The translations under genes and the position numbers were made by a program. Below, piece after piece: positions 42,356 to 52,114 of a stretch of 64,000 bases of DNA; positions within the stretch are counted from its first letter, which is position 1, and each line of letters opens with the position of its first letter. Origin of the DNA: Limnobaculum eriocheiris (GTDB taxonomy: Bacteria > Pseudomonadota > Gammaproteobacteria > Enterobacterales > Enterobacteriaceae); the NCBI RefSeq assembly GCF_021010575.1, contig NZ_JAJNAG010000010.1:29121-93120 (forward strand). The letters run 5' to 3'. The notes beneath the pieces are model-generated. The model was not told where the DNA came from. It worked only from the letters and a program-made list of their open reading frames with translations, and searched no databases.

Positions 42356-43618
42356 ATGCCGCTAAATTGGGGATACTCTTATGCCCGGTCTCAGTCTATC
42401 GCTTATCAGTTACGTAAGGCCGGGCTTGGTGGTGAAGGGAAAAACCTACCGGTGGTTTATCTGTCCGGTATTTTAGGCTCAAAGCTGTATGACCGTCAGG
42501 AACAGGCGCAGATCTGGGGGGATTATCGGGGTGTTTTTTTCCATAAACCACATTATGCCGGTTATGAATATGAAGACAGTGAAGCCCATCGCGCCAGAGT
42601 ATTTGCTAATGGGCATCTGCATGAGTTCACCATTGTTTCTGGGTTAGTTCATACTCTGGTTACCGCGGAGCTAAAGCAGGTTTTACAAACGGGGTTAGGT
42701 TATAAAGAGGGACAGGATCTGTTTTTTTTGGCCCATGACTGGCGAGCTGACCTTCGGTCACTGGCCAGCCGATTGGATGCGGAATTTGCGCGACTAAGAG
42801 CCCGGTTTGGTGACGATCAAAAAATTATATTGATGGGGCAATCGATAGCTAATCTGGCTATTCGCTACTGGTTGCGAGTGACCACCAGTGAAAATCGGGA
42901 AATGATAGCCAAATGGTATGCTTTTGGTCCGCCATGGCAGGGAACTTATCATGCACTGTCAATGATGGAGACGGGTTACTATCCGGGAACCCGTTTATTC
43001 CACGGTTTTTCTGCTGATGATGTTACCAGTTACCCCAGCACCTATCAGTTGCTGCCTTCTCAATCAGAGGTTGTGGATATTCAGGGCAAACCTTTAACCG
43101 GTTTCGATATCTATAACCCCGAATGCTGGCAGGAGTACCGAATGGGGCCTTATCGGGTATCAGGGGTTGATATATCACCCGTTTGTCAGCGGGCCAGAGA
43201 ACAGCTCGGTCAAAATTTGCAAAAAGCCCGTGAGCTGGCAGCCAGTATTAAAGGGAGTTCAACTCAGGAGCAGGCTATTCCACAGGTATGGTTCTTAAGC
43301 GATAACAATACGGCAGTAAAAACCGCTGTCTATGATGGTCATCGTTGGTACCTTGAAACCAAAACCATTCAGCGCGACATCCCACAGCTGGTTTCACAGG
43401 TGCTGGAGCAGGGGGACGATCATCTACCATTAAGCGGTTTACTGTCCCAACGTTGTGGACCTGTTATTCGCAATGCTCATCATCAACCCTGGGGGGAGAG
43501 TTTCGTCTATATCAGCAAAGCCAGGACCCATCGGGCATTAATCAACCATACGCCAAATTTACGATCTTTAGCGTTTGATTTAGCAGTAGAAAGGGAAAAA
43601 ATAAAGAATATTAAGTAA
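42356..43618 (+). CDS. LCAT-like alpha/beta-hydrolase (lipase/acyltransferase)
   Basis: This 420-residue protein has an alpha/beta-hydrolase core of the lecithin:cholesterol acyltransferase group. The oxyanion segment is VVYLSGILGSKLYD near 33, FFLAHDWRADLRS near 123 (the D-W-R typical of LCAT-type enzymes) and nucleophile elbow ILMGQSIANLAIRYWL near 158, with Gln before Ser where His is common. A catalytic Asp/His pair could be in GDDHLPLSG near 358. No signal peptide is visible. It begins two bases after the radical SAM stop, so it is the last gene of the cluster. It may transfer or hydrolyse an ester of the pathway product. Confidence 0.75.
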   Translation: MPLNWGYSYARSQSIAYQLRKAGLGGEGKNLPVVYLSGILGSKLYDRQEQAQIWGDYRGVFFHKPHYAGYEYEDSEAHRARVFANGHLHEFTIVSGLVHTLVTAELKQVLQTGLGYKEGQDLFFLAHDWRADLRSLASRLDAEFARLRARFGDDQKIILMGQSIANLAIRYWLRVTTSENREMIAKWYAFGPPWQGTYHALSMMETGYYPGTRLFHGFSADDVTSYPSTYQLLPSQSEVVDIQGKPLTGFDIYNPECWQEYRMGPYRVSGVDISPVCQRAREQLGQNLQKARELAASIKGSSTQEQAIPQVWFLSDNNTAVKTAVYDGHRWYLETKTIQRDIPQLVSQVLEQGDDHLPLSGLLSQRCGPVIRNAHHQPWGESFVYISKARTHRALINHTPNLRSLAFDLAVEREKIKNIK

Positions 43619-44017
43619 ATAGCTCTTCCGGTCGGGCGCAGTAGTCATATAAATGCTATGCGATCATGGCCGGAATACTGACTAAAAATAAAAAAAGCAT
43701 GCTTGTTATTTGCTTCACACCACCTTATTGCTTTAGCCATAATCGGTTAAAACCGTACTTTCTTCATTTTTTAACCATCTTGATACGCGTTAAAAAAAAA
43801 GTGGTTTATCGCGGGTAGTAACGCGTTATTATTCACCGATAGAGGTTAAAAATCTGTCTCCGAATGCCGACAGTTTTTTGACTATTTTCTGGTAAAGCTG
43901 TGTTTTTCATCAACCCTTGTGCCGCAAGGCCTGCCATCATTTTTTGATGAAAAATAAGTAGCATTTTCGTTACTAAACAGGTTTACTTTCGCCAATTAAT
44001 TTTTTAGCAGGTTGTTT
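43619..44017. other. 399-bp intergenic region between the lipase gene and glmU
   Basis: No credible ORF. The start holds a palindrome related to module B of the dispersed repeat (43625-43678). CTGTC (43854-43858) pairs with GACAG (43869-43873) before TTTTTT, a terminator-like hairpin. TTTTTCATCAA (43903-43913) and TTGATGAAAAA (43944-43954) form a perfect 11-bp stem enclosing a CCTTG/CAAGG hairpin, in the glmU leader. Confidence 0.65.
43625..43678 (+). repeat. Palindromic repeat module B, third copy
   Basis: TTCCGGTC (43625-43632) and GGCCGGAA (43668-43675) bound an imperfect palindrome ending GGCCGGAATA, the same ending as at 10876-10885 (with T for C) and 30388-30397. It starts seven bases after the lipase gene stop. 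The three-hairpin core seen in the other copies is absent. Confidence 0.6.
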
Positions 44018-45388
44018 ATGTCAATGTCTCAACTTAGCGTAGCGATTCTTGCCGCTGGCAAGGGTACGCGTATGTATTCAGATCTTCCAAAGGTTCTGCA
44101 TCTTTTAGCCGGTAAGCCAATGGTGCAGCATGTCATTGATACTGCGTCTAAACTGGGCGCTACACAGGTTCATTTGGTTTACGGACATGGTGGAGACCTG
44201 CTGAAGAAAACGCTGTCCGATCAGCCAATTAACTGGGTGTTACAGGCGGAGCAATTGGGTACGGGCCATGCCATGCAGCAGGCCGCGCCTTATTTTGCCG
44301 ATGATGAAAATATCCTGATGCTGTACGGCGATGTTCCACTCATTTCTGAAGATACCCTGCGTCGTTTAGTGGCGGCCAAGCCGGTTGGTGGCATTGGCCT
44401 GCTGACCGTTAAGCTGGATGACCCAACCGGATATGGCCGTATCGTGCGTAAAGATGGTCAGGTGGTGAGTATTGTTGAGCATAAAGATGCCAGCGCAGAG
44501 CAGCATAAAATCAATGAGATAAACACCGGTATTCTGGTTGCCAGCGGTAAAGACTTAAAGCGTTGGTTAAGCAAACTGAATAATAACAATGTGCAGGGCG
44601 AATATTACATCACGGATGTTATCGGCCTGGCTTATGAAGAAGGTAATCGTATTGAAGCGGTACACCCTTCCCGCCTGAGCGAAGTTGAAGGGGTCAACAA
44701 CCGCCTGCAACTGTCCCGTCTGGAGCGCGTCTATCAGGCAGAACAGGCTGATCGCTTACTGTTGGCTGGTGTGATGCTAAACGACCCTTCCCGTTTTGAT
44801 TTACGCGGTGAATTGATTCATGGCCGTGATGTAGTGATTGATACTAACGTTATCATTGAAGGCCGTGTGGTACTTGGAGATCGCGTGCGTATTGAAAGCG
44901 GCTGCGTGCTGAAAAACTGTGTTATTGGTAACGACAGCGTGATAAGCCCTTATAGCGTTATTGAAGATGCTGAACTGGGCGTTGGTTGTACCGTTGGTCC
45001 ATTTGCCCGTTTACGTCCAGGCGCACAGCTTGAAGATGAAGCGCACGTTGGTAACTTCGTGGAGATGAAAAAAGCGCGTTTGGGTAAAGGTTCTAAGGCC
45101 GGTCATCTCTCCTATCTGGGTGATGCGGATATTGGCGACCGGGTTAATATCGGTGCCGGTACCATTACCTGTAACTACGATGGTGCCAATAAATTTAAAA
45201 CCATCATTGGTGATGATGTGTTTGTTGGATCGGATACTCAACTGGTTGCGCCGGTTACGGTTGCTAAAGGTGCCACTATCGGTGCAGGTACTACGGTTAC
45301 TCAAGACGTTGGTGAAAATGAACTGGTGATTAGCCGGGTCAGACAGCGTCAGATTTCCGGTTGGAAAAGACCAGAGAAAAAGAAATAA
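44018..45388 (+). CDS. glmU: Bifunctional UDP-GlcNAc pyrophosphorylase/GlcN-1-P acetyltransferase GlmU
   Basis: The 456 residues equal E. coli GlmU. The N-terminal uridyltransferase domain has [19 protein letters not shown] near residue 7. A left-handed beta-helix acetyltransferase (about 250-456) has hexapeptide repeats and [16 protein letters not shown] near 386. It makes UDP-GlcNAc for peptidoglycan and LPS. I chose ATG 44018, six bases after GCAGG; a TTG at 44012 and an ATG at 44024 are alternatives. glmS follows, as in other enterics. Confidence 0.96.
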   Translation: MSMSQLSVAILAAGKGTRMYSDLPKVLHLLAGKPMVQHVIDTASKLGATQVHLVYGHGGDLLKKTLSDQPINWVLQAEQLGTGHAMQQAAPYFADDENILMLYGDVPLISEDTLRRLVAAKPVGGIGLLTVKLDDPTGYGRIVRKDGQVVSIVEHKDASAEQHKINEINTGILVASGKDLKRWLSKLNNNNVQGEYYITDVIGLAYEEGNRIEAVHPSRLSEVEGVNNRLQLSRLERVYQAEQADRLLLAGVMLNDPSRFDLRGELIHGRDVVIDTNVIIEGRVVLGDRVRIESGCVLKNCVIGNDSVISPYSVIEDAELGVGCTVGPFARLRPGAQLEDEAHVGNFVEMKKARLGKGSKAGHLSYLGDADIGDRVNIGAGTITCNYDGANKFKTIIGDDVFVGSDTQLVAPVTVAKGATIGAGTTVTQDVGENELVISRVRQRQISGWKRPEKKK

Positions 45389-45396
45389 CCAGATAA

Positions 45397-45435
45397 GTGA
45401 TGGAGCGGTGTTTGTCACGGCTCCATCACTGTTTT
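45397..45435 (+). terminator. Hairpin after glmU, probable terminator or processing site
   Basis: GTGATGGAGC (45397-45406) and GCTCCATCAC (45420-45429) form a perfect 10-bp stem followed by TGTTTTG. In E. coli glmUS mRNA is cleaved near the glmU stop, so this may act as terminator, RNase substrate or both. Confidence 0.6.
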
Positions 45436-45510
45436 GCTATGGTTTTTTGAGATTATGACTGAGAAACAATAGCAAAACATAATAATCCCCAACTCTACAG
45501 GCTCGGGGAG

Positions 45511-45572
45511 GCCGGAAAATCCGGCAACAAAAAGGTCAAGGGCATCGCAGAACCCGGATATCCTCCGGTTCT
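45511..45572 (+). promoter_or_regulatory. Structured glmS 5' leader
   Basis: GCCGGA-AAA-TCCGGC (45511-45525) and AGAACC...GGTTCT (45549-45572, enclosing GGATATCC) are two hairpins shortly before the glmS ribosome binding region. E. coli glmS translation is controlled by sRNA GlmZ pairing with its leader. Corresponding regulation here is plausible, but I cannot identify the pairing site by eye. Confidence 0.4.
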
Positions 45573-45591
45573 TAAATCAGGAATATAAACG

Positions 45592-47427
45592 ATGTGTGGA
45601 ATTGTTGGTGCAGTAGCACAAAGAGATATAGCAGAAATATTGTTAGAAGGTTTACGTCGTCTGGAATACCGCGGGTATGACTCTGCGGGTCTGGCGGTTG
45701 TTGATGAAGCCCACAACTTACAGCGTGTTCGCCGTTTGGGCAAAGTGAAAATGCTGAGTGACGCCGTGGATGAATATCCTCTGTCTGGCGGTACCGGTAT
45801 TGCACATACCCGCTGGGCTACTCATGGTGAGCCTTCAGAAATTAACGCACACCCTCACGAATCCGGTTTCATTGCCGTAGTTCATAACGGCATTATTGAG
45901 AACTATGAGCCTCTGCGCGATGAGCTGAGAGCTAAAGGTTATGTCTTTACTTCTGAGACAGATACCGAAGTTATTGCCCATCTGGTGCATGAAGAGTTGA
46001 AAAATAACAGCCAACTCAGCCTGTTGGAAGCAGTACAGCGCGTACTGAAAGTGCTGCGTGGTGCCTATGGTACGGTGATCATCGATCGTCGTAATCCGGA
46101 TGTCCTGGTGGCTGCCCGTTCAGGTAGCCCAATGGTGATTGGTTTAGGTCTGGGAGAAAACTTCATTGCTTCTGACCAGTTAGCGCTGCTGCCGGTTACC
46201 CGTCGCTTTATCTATATGGAAGAGGGCGATGTGGCAGAAGTCACCCGTCGTTCCGTAACTATCTTTGATAAAGCGGGAACGCTGGTGGATCGTCCATCCA
46301 TTGAATCAACCAGTCAGTATGATGCCGGTGATAAAGGTATTTACCGTCATTACATGCAAAAAGAGATTTATGAACAGCCTCTGGCCATTAAAAACACCCT
46401 TGAAGGGCGTATCAGCCACGGTCTGGTCAATCTGGAAGAACTTGGCCCATCAGCCACTGCGCTGTTAGAGAAGGTTGAGCATATTCAAATCGTCGCCTGT
46501 GGTACTTCTTACCATTCAGGGATGGTTGCCCGTTATTGGTTTGAAGCCATTGCCGGTGTACCTTGTGATATCGAAATTGCTTCAGAATTCCGCTATCGCA
46601 AACCGGCTGTACGTAAAGGCAGCCTGCTGTTGACGCTGTCCCAGTCCGGTGAAACAGCCGATTCTCTGGCGGCATTACGCTTATCAAAAGAGCTGGGCTA
46701 TTTGGGCTCTCTGGCTATTTGTAACGTCAGTGGTTCATCGCTGGTTCGCGAATCAGATATCGCACTAATGACCCGTGCCGGTGTTGAGATTGGCGTGGCT
46801 TCAACCAAAGCCTTCACCACTCAGCTAACCGTGCTATTGATGCTGGTTGCTCGTTTAGGCCGTTTACAGGGTATGTCAGAAAAAGCCGAGCGCGATATCG
46901 TCCATGCTTTGCAGGCGCTGCCTAATCGTATCGATCAGCTTCTGTCTCTGGATAAATCCATTGAAACTCTGGCGGAAGGCTTCTCTGATAAGCATCATGC
47001 TTTGTTCCTTGGTCGTGGCGATCAGTATCCTATCGCAATGGAAGGTGCTCTGAAGCTGAAAGAGATTTCCTATATTCATGCGGAAGCTTATGCAGCAGGT
47101 GAGTTAAAACACGGTCCTCTGGCGCTGATTGATGCGGATATGCCGGTGATTGTGGTTGCTCCTAACAACGAACTGTTAGAAAAGCTGAAGTCGAATATAG
47201 AAGAAGTCCGCGCGCGTGGTGGTCAGCTGTATGTATTCGCAGCAGAAGATGCCGGGTTCAGTGATGCTGAAGGCATGACCATTATTCCTCTGCCTTATGT
47301 AGAAGAGCTGGTAGCGCCAATTTTTTACACCATTCCACTACAGTTGCTCTCTTATCACGTTGCGTTGATTAAAGGGACTGACGTTGACCAGCCGCGAAAT
47401 CTGGCGAAGTCGGTGACCGTAGAGTAA
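45592..47427 (+). CDS. glmS: Glutamine-fructose-6-phosphate aminotransferase GlmS
   Basis: This 611-residue protein (E. coli 609) begins MCGIVGAV, so Cys2 is the N-terminal nucleophile of the glutaminase domain (about 1-240). Two SIS isomerase domains follow (about 285-420 and 455-600) with the ACGTSYHSG and SQSGETADS sugar-phosphate loops. The C terminus is [13 protein letters not shown]. It makes glucosamine-6-phosphate, the first step to UDP-GlcNAc. Confidence 0.97.
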   Translation: MCGIVGAVAQRDIAEILLEGLRRLEYRGYDSAGLAVVDEAHNLQRVRRLGKVKMLSDAVDEYPLSGGTGIAHTRWATHGEPSEINAHPHESGFIAVVHNGIIENYEPLRDELRAKGYVFTSETDTEVIAHLVHEELKNNSQLSLLEAVQRVLKVLRGAYGTVIIDRRNPDVLVAARSGSPMVIGLGLGENFIASDQLALLPVTRRFIYMEEGDVAEVTRRSVTIFDKAGTLVDRPSIESTSQYDAGDKGIYRHYMQKEIYEQPLAIKNTLEGRISHGLVNLEELGPSATALLEKVEHIQIVACGTSYHSGMVARYWFEAIAGVPCDIEIASEFRYRKPAVRKGSLLLTLSQSGETADSLAALRLSKELGYLGSLAICNVSGSSLVRESDIALMTRAGVEIGVASTKAFTTQLTVLLMLVARLGRLQGMSEKAERDIVHALQALPNRIDQLLSLDKSIETLAEGFSDKHHALFLGRGDQYPIAMEGALKLKEISYIHAEAYAAGELKHGPLALIDADMPVIVVAPNNELLEKLKSNIEEVRARGGQLYVFAAEDAGFSDAEGMTIIPLPYVEELVAPIFYTIPLQLLSYHVALIKGTDVDQPRNLAKSVTVE

Positions 47428-47484
47428 TCCACATCACATTGATATAGTTCATTGTGAGCGGAGAATAAAGTTCTAAACTGAATG

Positions 47485-47525
47485 AATCCGGTTATGCTGT
47501 TCAAAAAGCATACCGGATTTTTTTT
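47485..47525 (+). terminator. Rho-independent terminator after glmS
   Basis: AATCCGGTTATGCT (47485-47498) pairs with AGCATACCGGATT (47507-47519) with one bulged base, followed by a T-run to 47525. It lies 58 bases after the glmS stop. Confidence 0.9.
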
Positions 47526-47701
47526 ATGGTTAAATTAATGCGGTCGTTAAGCGAGTTACAGAAGCTGTACGCCGGAAATTTTGTCTTCCCAACATCGGCC
47601 CCAGGTATTTTAGATACAGGAAATCTACCACTTAAACCGGTATAGAAAACATTAACACCTGTTGAGGAGTGGATGACGTTGATTATGCCATCCACTCTGA
47701 A

Positions 47702-49720
47702 TTACTGGTTCCCAGCCCAGACAACCATCACTTTGTCATCGGCGTATTCGCGACTAAAGCCGTAACCCTGTTTCATGCTCAACGTGTTTTGTTTACCCGC
47801 ACCGATTGCCGGATGACGCGCGCGGAATTGGCTGATTTTCTGCCAGTGAGTGAGCGTGGCGATATTCTGCCCCCAGTTCATATCTGAACGTGTTCCCTGA
47901 AGCGGGTCGGAACCGGTCGGGCCAAACGGGCGTTCCGTTTCATCACCATAGAAAATTTGTACTGCCCCCGGAGTCAGTAACAGTAATTCTGCCGCACGCT
48001 GGCCCCCTTCGCGGAACAATCGAGTATCATGGGAAGAAAGGTAGCTAAGAACGTTAAAATCCTGCAGTTTAGTCGCCATTTGCTGCCAGGTGAGATCGAT
48101 GTTCGCGAGACAATCCACTGCTTTTGCCGCCTGCTCCTGATAATCAAAATTGATCATTGCGTCAAAGCCGCTGTTGTAATAGTCACTTTTCATCACGCCG
48201 TGTCCCCAAGACTCACCGGTCATCCAGAACGGTGCATCATCCAACTTTTTGTCTGGATTGGCTTTTTTCCATTCAGCTAGCGCAGTAACAGACTGTGTTT
48301 TTAACTGCTGCCAGCTTATTTTTTCAACGTGTTTTGCGGTATCTACCCGGAAGCCGTCGATACCATAATCCCGCACCCATTGACTGAGCCAGTGAGTCAG
48401 ATAATTTCGCACGGTATAGCCGGCCATTTCTTTGGCATGGGTGTCAGGTTTATGACGATAAAAAACGGGTAAACCTGCAGGTTGTGTGTTTTCTGTTTTT
48501 AAATCTGGCAGGAAAGCCAACGACATAGTTAAATCATCAAAACCCGGCGTGTCGTAATTGCCAATATCAGTACGAATCCAGTTTTTGCCCCACCAGTTTT
48601 GCCAGGCTACACTGTCGTTGAAGTTGATGTAATCATTAAAGGAGTGCCAACTTTGGCCCGGACCTGGCTTCCAGTCAGTCCAGTGCTTACCAAGTGTTTT
48701 AGTCAGCTCGTCACCTTGAAGATACAGTGCACCAAACTGATATTCCTGCATGTCGGCGAGCGTTGCGTAACCAGTATGGTTCATTACGATGTCGAACAAA
48801 ACACGTATACCGCGTTTGTGGGCTTCATCCACCAATGTGCGCAATTCATCCTCAGTACCCATATTGGCGTCAAGTTTTGTCCAGTCCATGGTGTAGTAGC
48901 CATGGTAGGCGTAATGTGGGAAATCCCCTTTTGTACCGCCACCAACCCAGCCGTGAATTTGTTCCAGCGGTGAGCTAATCCATAATACGTTCACACCCAG
49001 TTGCTGTAGATAATCGAGTTTTTGCGTTAAACCAGTCAGGTCACCACCGTGGAATGTGCCGATTTCTTGCATGCCATCTTTATGGCGGCCATAGCTGTTA
49101 TCGTTTTTCGGATCGCCATTGATAAAACGGTCGGTCAGAACAAAGTAGACCGTTGCGTTATGCCAGCTAAACATTGGAGCCTGCTGAGTAGTGGCTGGTT
49201 CCAGAAGTAACAGGCCATTGCTGCTCGCCGCAGGCATCAGGGTGATTTGACCTTGTTTGACCGTTGCTGTTGAGCCGCTGTAGAAATCACGTACTTCACT
49301 GCCTTCGGCGAAAGTTTTGCTGACGTCTATCGTTAGTGGTTTACCATCCCATTTTGGGCATTGGCGGGTGATATCAGTTGGCGCTGTTTGTTCCTCATTA
49401 TTGACGCTCAGAGTAAGTGTCGGGGTACCGCTGCGTGTGTCTATCTGTACGTGATATTCGCCTTCACGAAATATGCGCCAGGCGGGGGCCTCTCCTTCAC
49501 ATGGTTTCAGTGAAAGCGCCTGATTAAGCTTAATTGATTCTGCGGGTTGCCAGCACGCTTGTTCTAATTTGAGATTTAATGGCAGCGTGCCTTTTGCAAG
49601 TCTGGTTTCACTGACAAATAAACCTGGACTTTGTTCTTTAAACCCAGGTATTCCGGACGCCGTCCAGGCGGCTTGTACCAGTCCGGGAAACAGCAGAAAC
49701 AGCAGAGGTAGTTTTTTCAT
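47702..49720 (-). CDS. malS: Periplasmic alpha-amylase MalS
   Basis: This 672-residue protein (E. coli MalS 676) has a signal peptide (about residues 1-17, ending VQA), an N-terminal beta-rich region and a GH13 barrel. Catalytic motifs visible are DIVMNHTGYA, FRVDTAKH (nucleophile Asp), the acid in MTGESWGHG and YLSSHDTRLF. MalS degrades maltodextrins in the periplasm. In E. coli it lies elsewhere and is MalT-activated; I found no clear MalT box upstream here. It is convergent with glmS. Confidence 0.94.
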   Translation of the reverse strand: MKKLPLLFLLFPGLVQAAWTASGIPGFKEQSPGLFVSETRLAKGTLPLNLKLEQACWQPAESIKLNQALSLKPCEGEAPAWRIFREGEYHVQIDTRSGTPTLTLSVNNEEQTAPTDITRQCPKWDGKPLTIDVSKTFAEGSEVRDFYSGSTATVKQGQITLMPAASSNGLLLLEPATTQQAPMFSWHNATVYFVLTDRFINGDPKNDNSYGRHKDGMQEIGTFHGGDLTGLTQKLDYLQQLGVNVLWISSPLEQIHGWVGGGTKGDFPHYAYHGYYTMDWTKLDANMGTEDELRTLVDEAHKRGIRVLFDIVMNHTGYATLADMQEYQFGALYLQGDELTKTLGKHWTDWKPGPGQSWHSFNDYINFNDSVAWQNWWGKNWIRTDIGNYDTPGFDDLTMSLAFLPDLKTENTQPAGLPVFYRHKPDTHAKEMAGYTVRNYLTHWLSQWVRDYGIDGFRVDTAKHVEKISWQQLKTQSVTALAEWKKANPDKKLDDAPFWMTGESWGHGVMKSDYYNSGFDAMINFDYQEQAAKAVDCLANIDLTWQQMATKLQDFNVLSYLSSHDTRLFREGGQRAAELLLLTPGAVQIFYGDETERPFGPTGSDPLQGTRSDMNWGQNIATLTHWQKISQFRARHPAIGAGKQNTLSMKQGYGFSREYADDKVMVVWAGNQ

Positions 49721-50053
49721 AAGGTTAATCCCATGATTATCTTTTATTCAGTTTGGCACTGTTTTAATTAATTGAATTCCCCCCCAAAAGAAATAATTGA
49801 GGAGGAGATAATAGGGTGAGTGACAGCGATATCTCTTGCTTTCAATTATCATTAAAACCCTCATTTATTCAGGTTAGAGTGATAATTATATTTATTAAAA
49901 ATATCATTAGGTTAAATCAAAATTTCTCACTGTCATAAAACTGTAACCTGGTTGACATTATACTGTCACTAAACGGTCTTATCTTTGCGTTTGTACTCAT
50001 CACCAGTCTGATTTTTAACGATACAGAGCCAATAAATTCCTTTAGGAGGAATG
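49721..50053. other. Divergent intergenic region malS/pstS
   Basis: The pstS-proximal part contains two Pho boxes (separate entry). The malS-proximal 150 bases are AT-rich, with a G-run/C-run at 49770-49790 and a GAGGAGGAG stretch at about 49800. I see no clear promoter for malS. Confidence 0.5.
49930..49970 (+). promoter_or_regulatory. Tandem Pho boxes (PhoB sites) of the pst operon
   Basis: CTGTCATAAAACTGTAACC (49930-49948) and TTGACATTATACTGTCACT (49952-49970) are two consecutive PhoB-type elements, each two CTGTCAT-like 7-mers spaced by four bases. They lie about 85-125 bases upstream of pstS, in the same position as in E. coli. Phosphate-starvation induction through PhoBR is expected. 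Confidence 0.88.
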
Positions 50054-51094
50054 ATGAAACTGATACGTACAACTATTGCTTATGGTATTGCAACAGCCGT
50101 TTCTCTGACTACGTTGTCAGCATTTGCGGTAGAGAATATTACCGGTGCCGGGGCTACTTTCCCTGCACCTGTCTATGCCAAATGGGCTGACAGCTATCAA
50201 AAAGAGAGCGGTAATAACATTAATTACCAAGGGATTGGTTCGTCCGGTGGCGTTAAGCAAATTAATGCCAATACGGTAGATTTTGGCGCGTCAGATGCTC
50301 CTCTGGATGATGAGAAGCTGGCTAAAGACGATTTATTCCAGTTCCCAACCGTTATTGGTGGTGTGGTGTTGGCGGTTAATGTCGAAGGGATTAAATCCGG
50401 AGAACTTACTCTGGATGGAAAAACTCTGGGTGACATCTATTTGGGTACGGTGAAAAAGTGGAACGACCCGGCCATTGTTAAGCTGAACCCGGGAATCAAA
50501 CTACCAGAGCAGGATATTGCAGTAGTGCGCCGCGCTGATGGTTCAGGTACCTCTTTCGTGTTTACCAGCTATCTGGCAAAAGTGAATGCAGACTGGAAAG
50601 ACAAGGTTGGGGTTGGTTCTACGGTTAAATGGCCGGTGGGTTTAGGTGGTAAAGGTAATGATGGTATTGCAGCCTTTGTTCAACGTTTGCCGGGTTCTAT
50701 CGGTTATGTTGAGTATGCTTATGCCAAGCAAAACAATCTGGCTTATACCAAACTGGTATCAGCAGATGGTGAAGCAGTAAGCCCAACTCAGCAGTCATTT
50801 AGCGCAGCGGCTAAAGGTATCGACTGGTCGAAATCCTTTGCACAGGATTTGACTTTCCAGAAGGGTAAAGACGTATGGCCGATTACCTCAACCACTTTTA
50901 TTCTGGTGCATAAAACCCAAAAAGATGCCAAACGTGGTGAAGAAGTATTGAAGTTCTTTGACTGGGGTTACAAAAAAGGCGGTTCTCTGGCAACAGAGCT
51001 TGATTATGCCGTACTGCCAGACTCCGTGGTTGAACAAGTTCGGGCAGCCTGGAAAACGCAGGTTAAAGATAGCAGCGGTAAAGCGCTCTATTAA
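50054..51094 (+). CDS. pstS: Periplasmic phosphate-binding protein PstS
   Basis: This 346-residue protein (E. coli 346) has a signal peptide (about 1-24, ending AFA). Phosphate-contacting segments are [28 protein letters not shown] and [11 protein letters not shown]. It captures phosphate for PstCAB and is part of the PhoR-signalling complex. AGGAGG ends four bases before ATG 50054, which I prefer to the in-frame ATG at 50051. Confidence 0.96.
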   Translation: MKLIRTTIAYGIATAVSLTTLSAFAVENITGAGATFPAPVYAKWADSYQKESGNNINYQGIGSSGGVKQINANTVDFGASDAPLDDEKLAKDDLFQFPTVIGGVVLAVNVEGIKSGELTLDGKTLGDIYLGTVKKWNDPAIVKLNPGIKLPEQDIAVVRRADGSGTSFVFTSYLAKVNADWKDKVGVGSTVKWPVGLGGKGNDGIAAFVQRLPGSIGYVEYAYAKQNNLAYTKLVSADGEAVSPTQQSFSAAAKGIDWSKSFAQDLTFQKGKDVWPITSTTFILVHKTQKDAKRGEEVLKFFDWGYKKGGSLATELDYAVLPDSVVEQVRAAWKTQVKDSSGKALY

Positions 51095-51106
51095 TCATTC
51101 CTAACC

Positions 51107-51133
51107 GCCCTCTTCTGTATATCGGGAGAGGGC
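51107..51133 (+). other. Intercistronic hairpin between pstS and pstC
   Basis: GCCCTCT and AGAGGGC form a 7-bp stem over a 13-base loop, without a T-run. It may stabilise the pstS transcript end so that the binding protein is made in excess, a common arrangement for such operons. Confidence 0.5.
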
Positions 51134-51156
51134 TGTAAATATGAAAGAGAGACTCA

Positions 51157-52113
51157 ATGGCGGTACATAAGCCGGTAATGAAAGCTCCGGGAAAGCAGGG
51201 TGATATTATTTTCGGCGCGCTGGTTAAACTGGCAGCGCTGATTACCCTTTTATTATTGGGCGGCATAATCATTTCTCTGATTATTGCTTCATGGCCCAGC
51301 ATTCAAAAATTTGGTATCAGCTTCCTCTGGCATAAAGAGTGGGATGCGCCAGCCGAGGAGTTTGGGGCGCTGGTTCCCATTTATGGCACTATCGTAACCT
51401 CTATTATTGCGCTGTTGATTGCCGTACCGGTAAGTTTTGGTATAGCGCTGTTTCTGACCGAGCTGGCACCTAAATGGTTAAAACGCCCATTGGGTATTGC
51501 CATTGAATTACTGGCAGCAATTCCCAGTATTGTTTACGGCATGTGGGGGTTGTTTATTTTCGCTCCGCTGTTTGCCGAATATTTTCAACAGCCGGTAGGG
51601 GATGTGGTAGCAAACATTCCTATTATTGGTACGCTATTTTCTGGCCCGGCATTTGGTATCGGTATTCTGGCTGCCGGTATTATTCTGGCCATCATGATTA
51701 TTCCTTATATTGCCGCGGTAATGCGTGATGTGTTTGAGCAAACGCCAACGCTGTTAAAAGAGTCCGCTTACGGTATTGGTTGTACCACCTGGGAAGTGAT
51801 CCGCAACATCGTATTGCCTTATACCAAAAATGGTGTGATTGGCGGCATTATGCTGGGTTTGGGGCGCGCCTTAGGGGAAACCATGGCGGTGACCTTCATT
51901 ATCGGTAACACCTACCAGCTGGATAGCTTCTCGCTGTATATGCCGGGTAACAGTATTACTTCAGCCCTGGCTAATGAGTTTGCTGAGGCTGAATCCGGCC
52001 TGCACACCGCAGCGCTGATGGAGCTGGGGTTAATCCTGTTTGTGATCACCTTTATTGTATTGTCCCTGTCTAAGTTAATGATTCTCAGATTAAACAAGAA
52101 TGAGGGGCGCTAA
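51157..52113 (+). CDS. pstC: Phosphate ABC importer permease PstC
   Basis: This 318-residue permease (E. coli 319) has six main hydrophobic segments and the ABC-contact EAA loop around [20 protein letters not shown], split by its cysteine. With PstA it forms the channel of the high-affinity phosphate importer. It follows pstS by 62 bases. GAGAGAC precedes the ATG. Confidence 0.95.
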   Translation: MAVHKPVMKAPGKQGDIIFGALVKLAALITLLLLGGIIISLIIASWPSIQKFGISFLWHKEWDAPAEEFGALVPIYGTIVTSIIALLIAVPVSFGIALFLTELAPKWLKRPLGIAIELLAAIPSIVYGMWGLFIFAPLFAEYFQQPVGDVVANIPIIGTLFSGPAFGIGILAAGIILAIMIIPYIAAVMRDVFEQTPTLLKESAYGIGCTTWEVIRNIVLPYTKNGVIGGIMLGLGRALGETMAVTFIIGNTYQLDSFSLYMPGNSITSALANEFAEAESGLHTAALMELGLILFVITFIVLSLSKLMILRLNKNEGR

Positions 52114-52114
52114 G

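Noticed and set aside
47526-47645. 39-codon plus-strand ORF after the glmS terminator
   Set aside because: It starts inside or directly after the terminator T-run, has no ribosome binding site, and matches no family I know. It could be a gene remnant but cannot be supported.
47501-47695. 64-codon minus-strand ORF between malS and glmS
   Set aside because: It overlaps the glmS terminator and has no family signal; it is probably a chance frame.
47667-47697. 9-bp inverted repeat as the malS terminator
   Set aside because: The stem (GAGTGGATG/CATCCACTC) is perfect, but no T-run follows on the minus strand, so terminator function is not supported.
49770-49830. MalT boxes upstream of malS
   Set aside because: The G-rich and GAGGAG stretches do not match the GGGGATGAGG-type consensus closely enough, in the right orientation or spacing.
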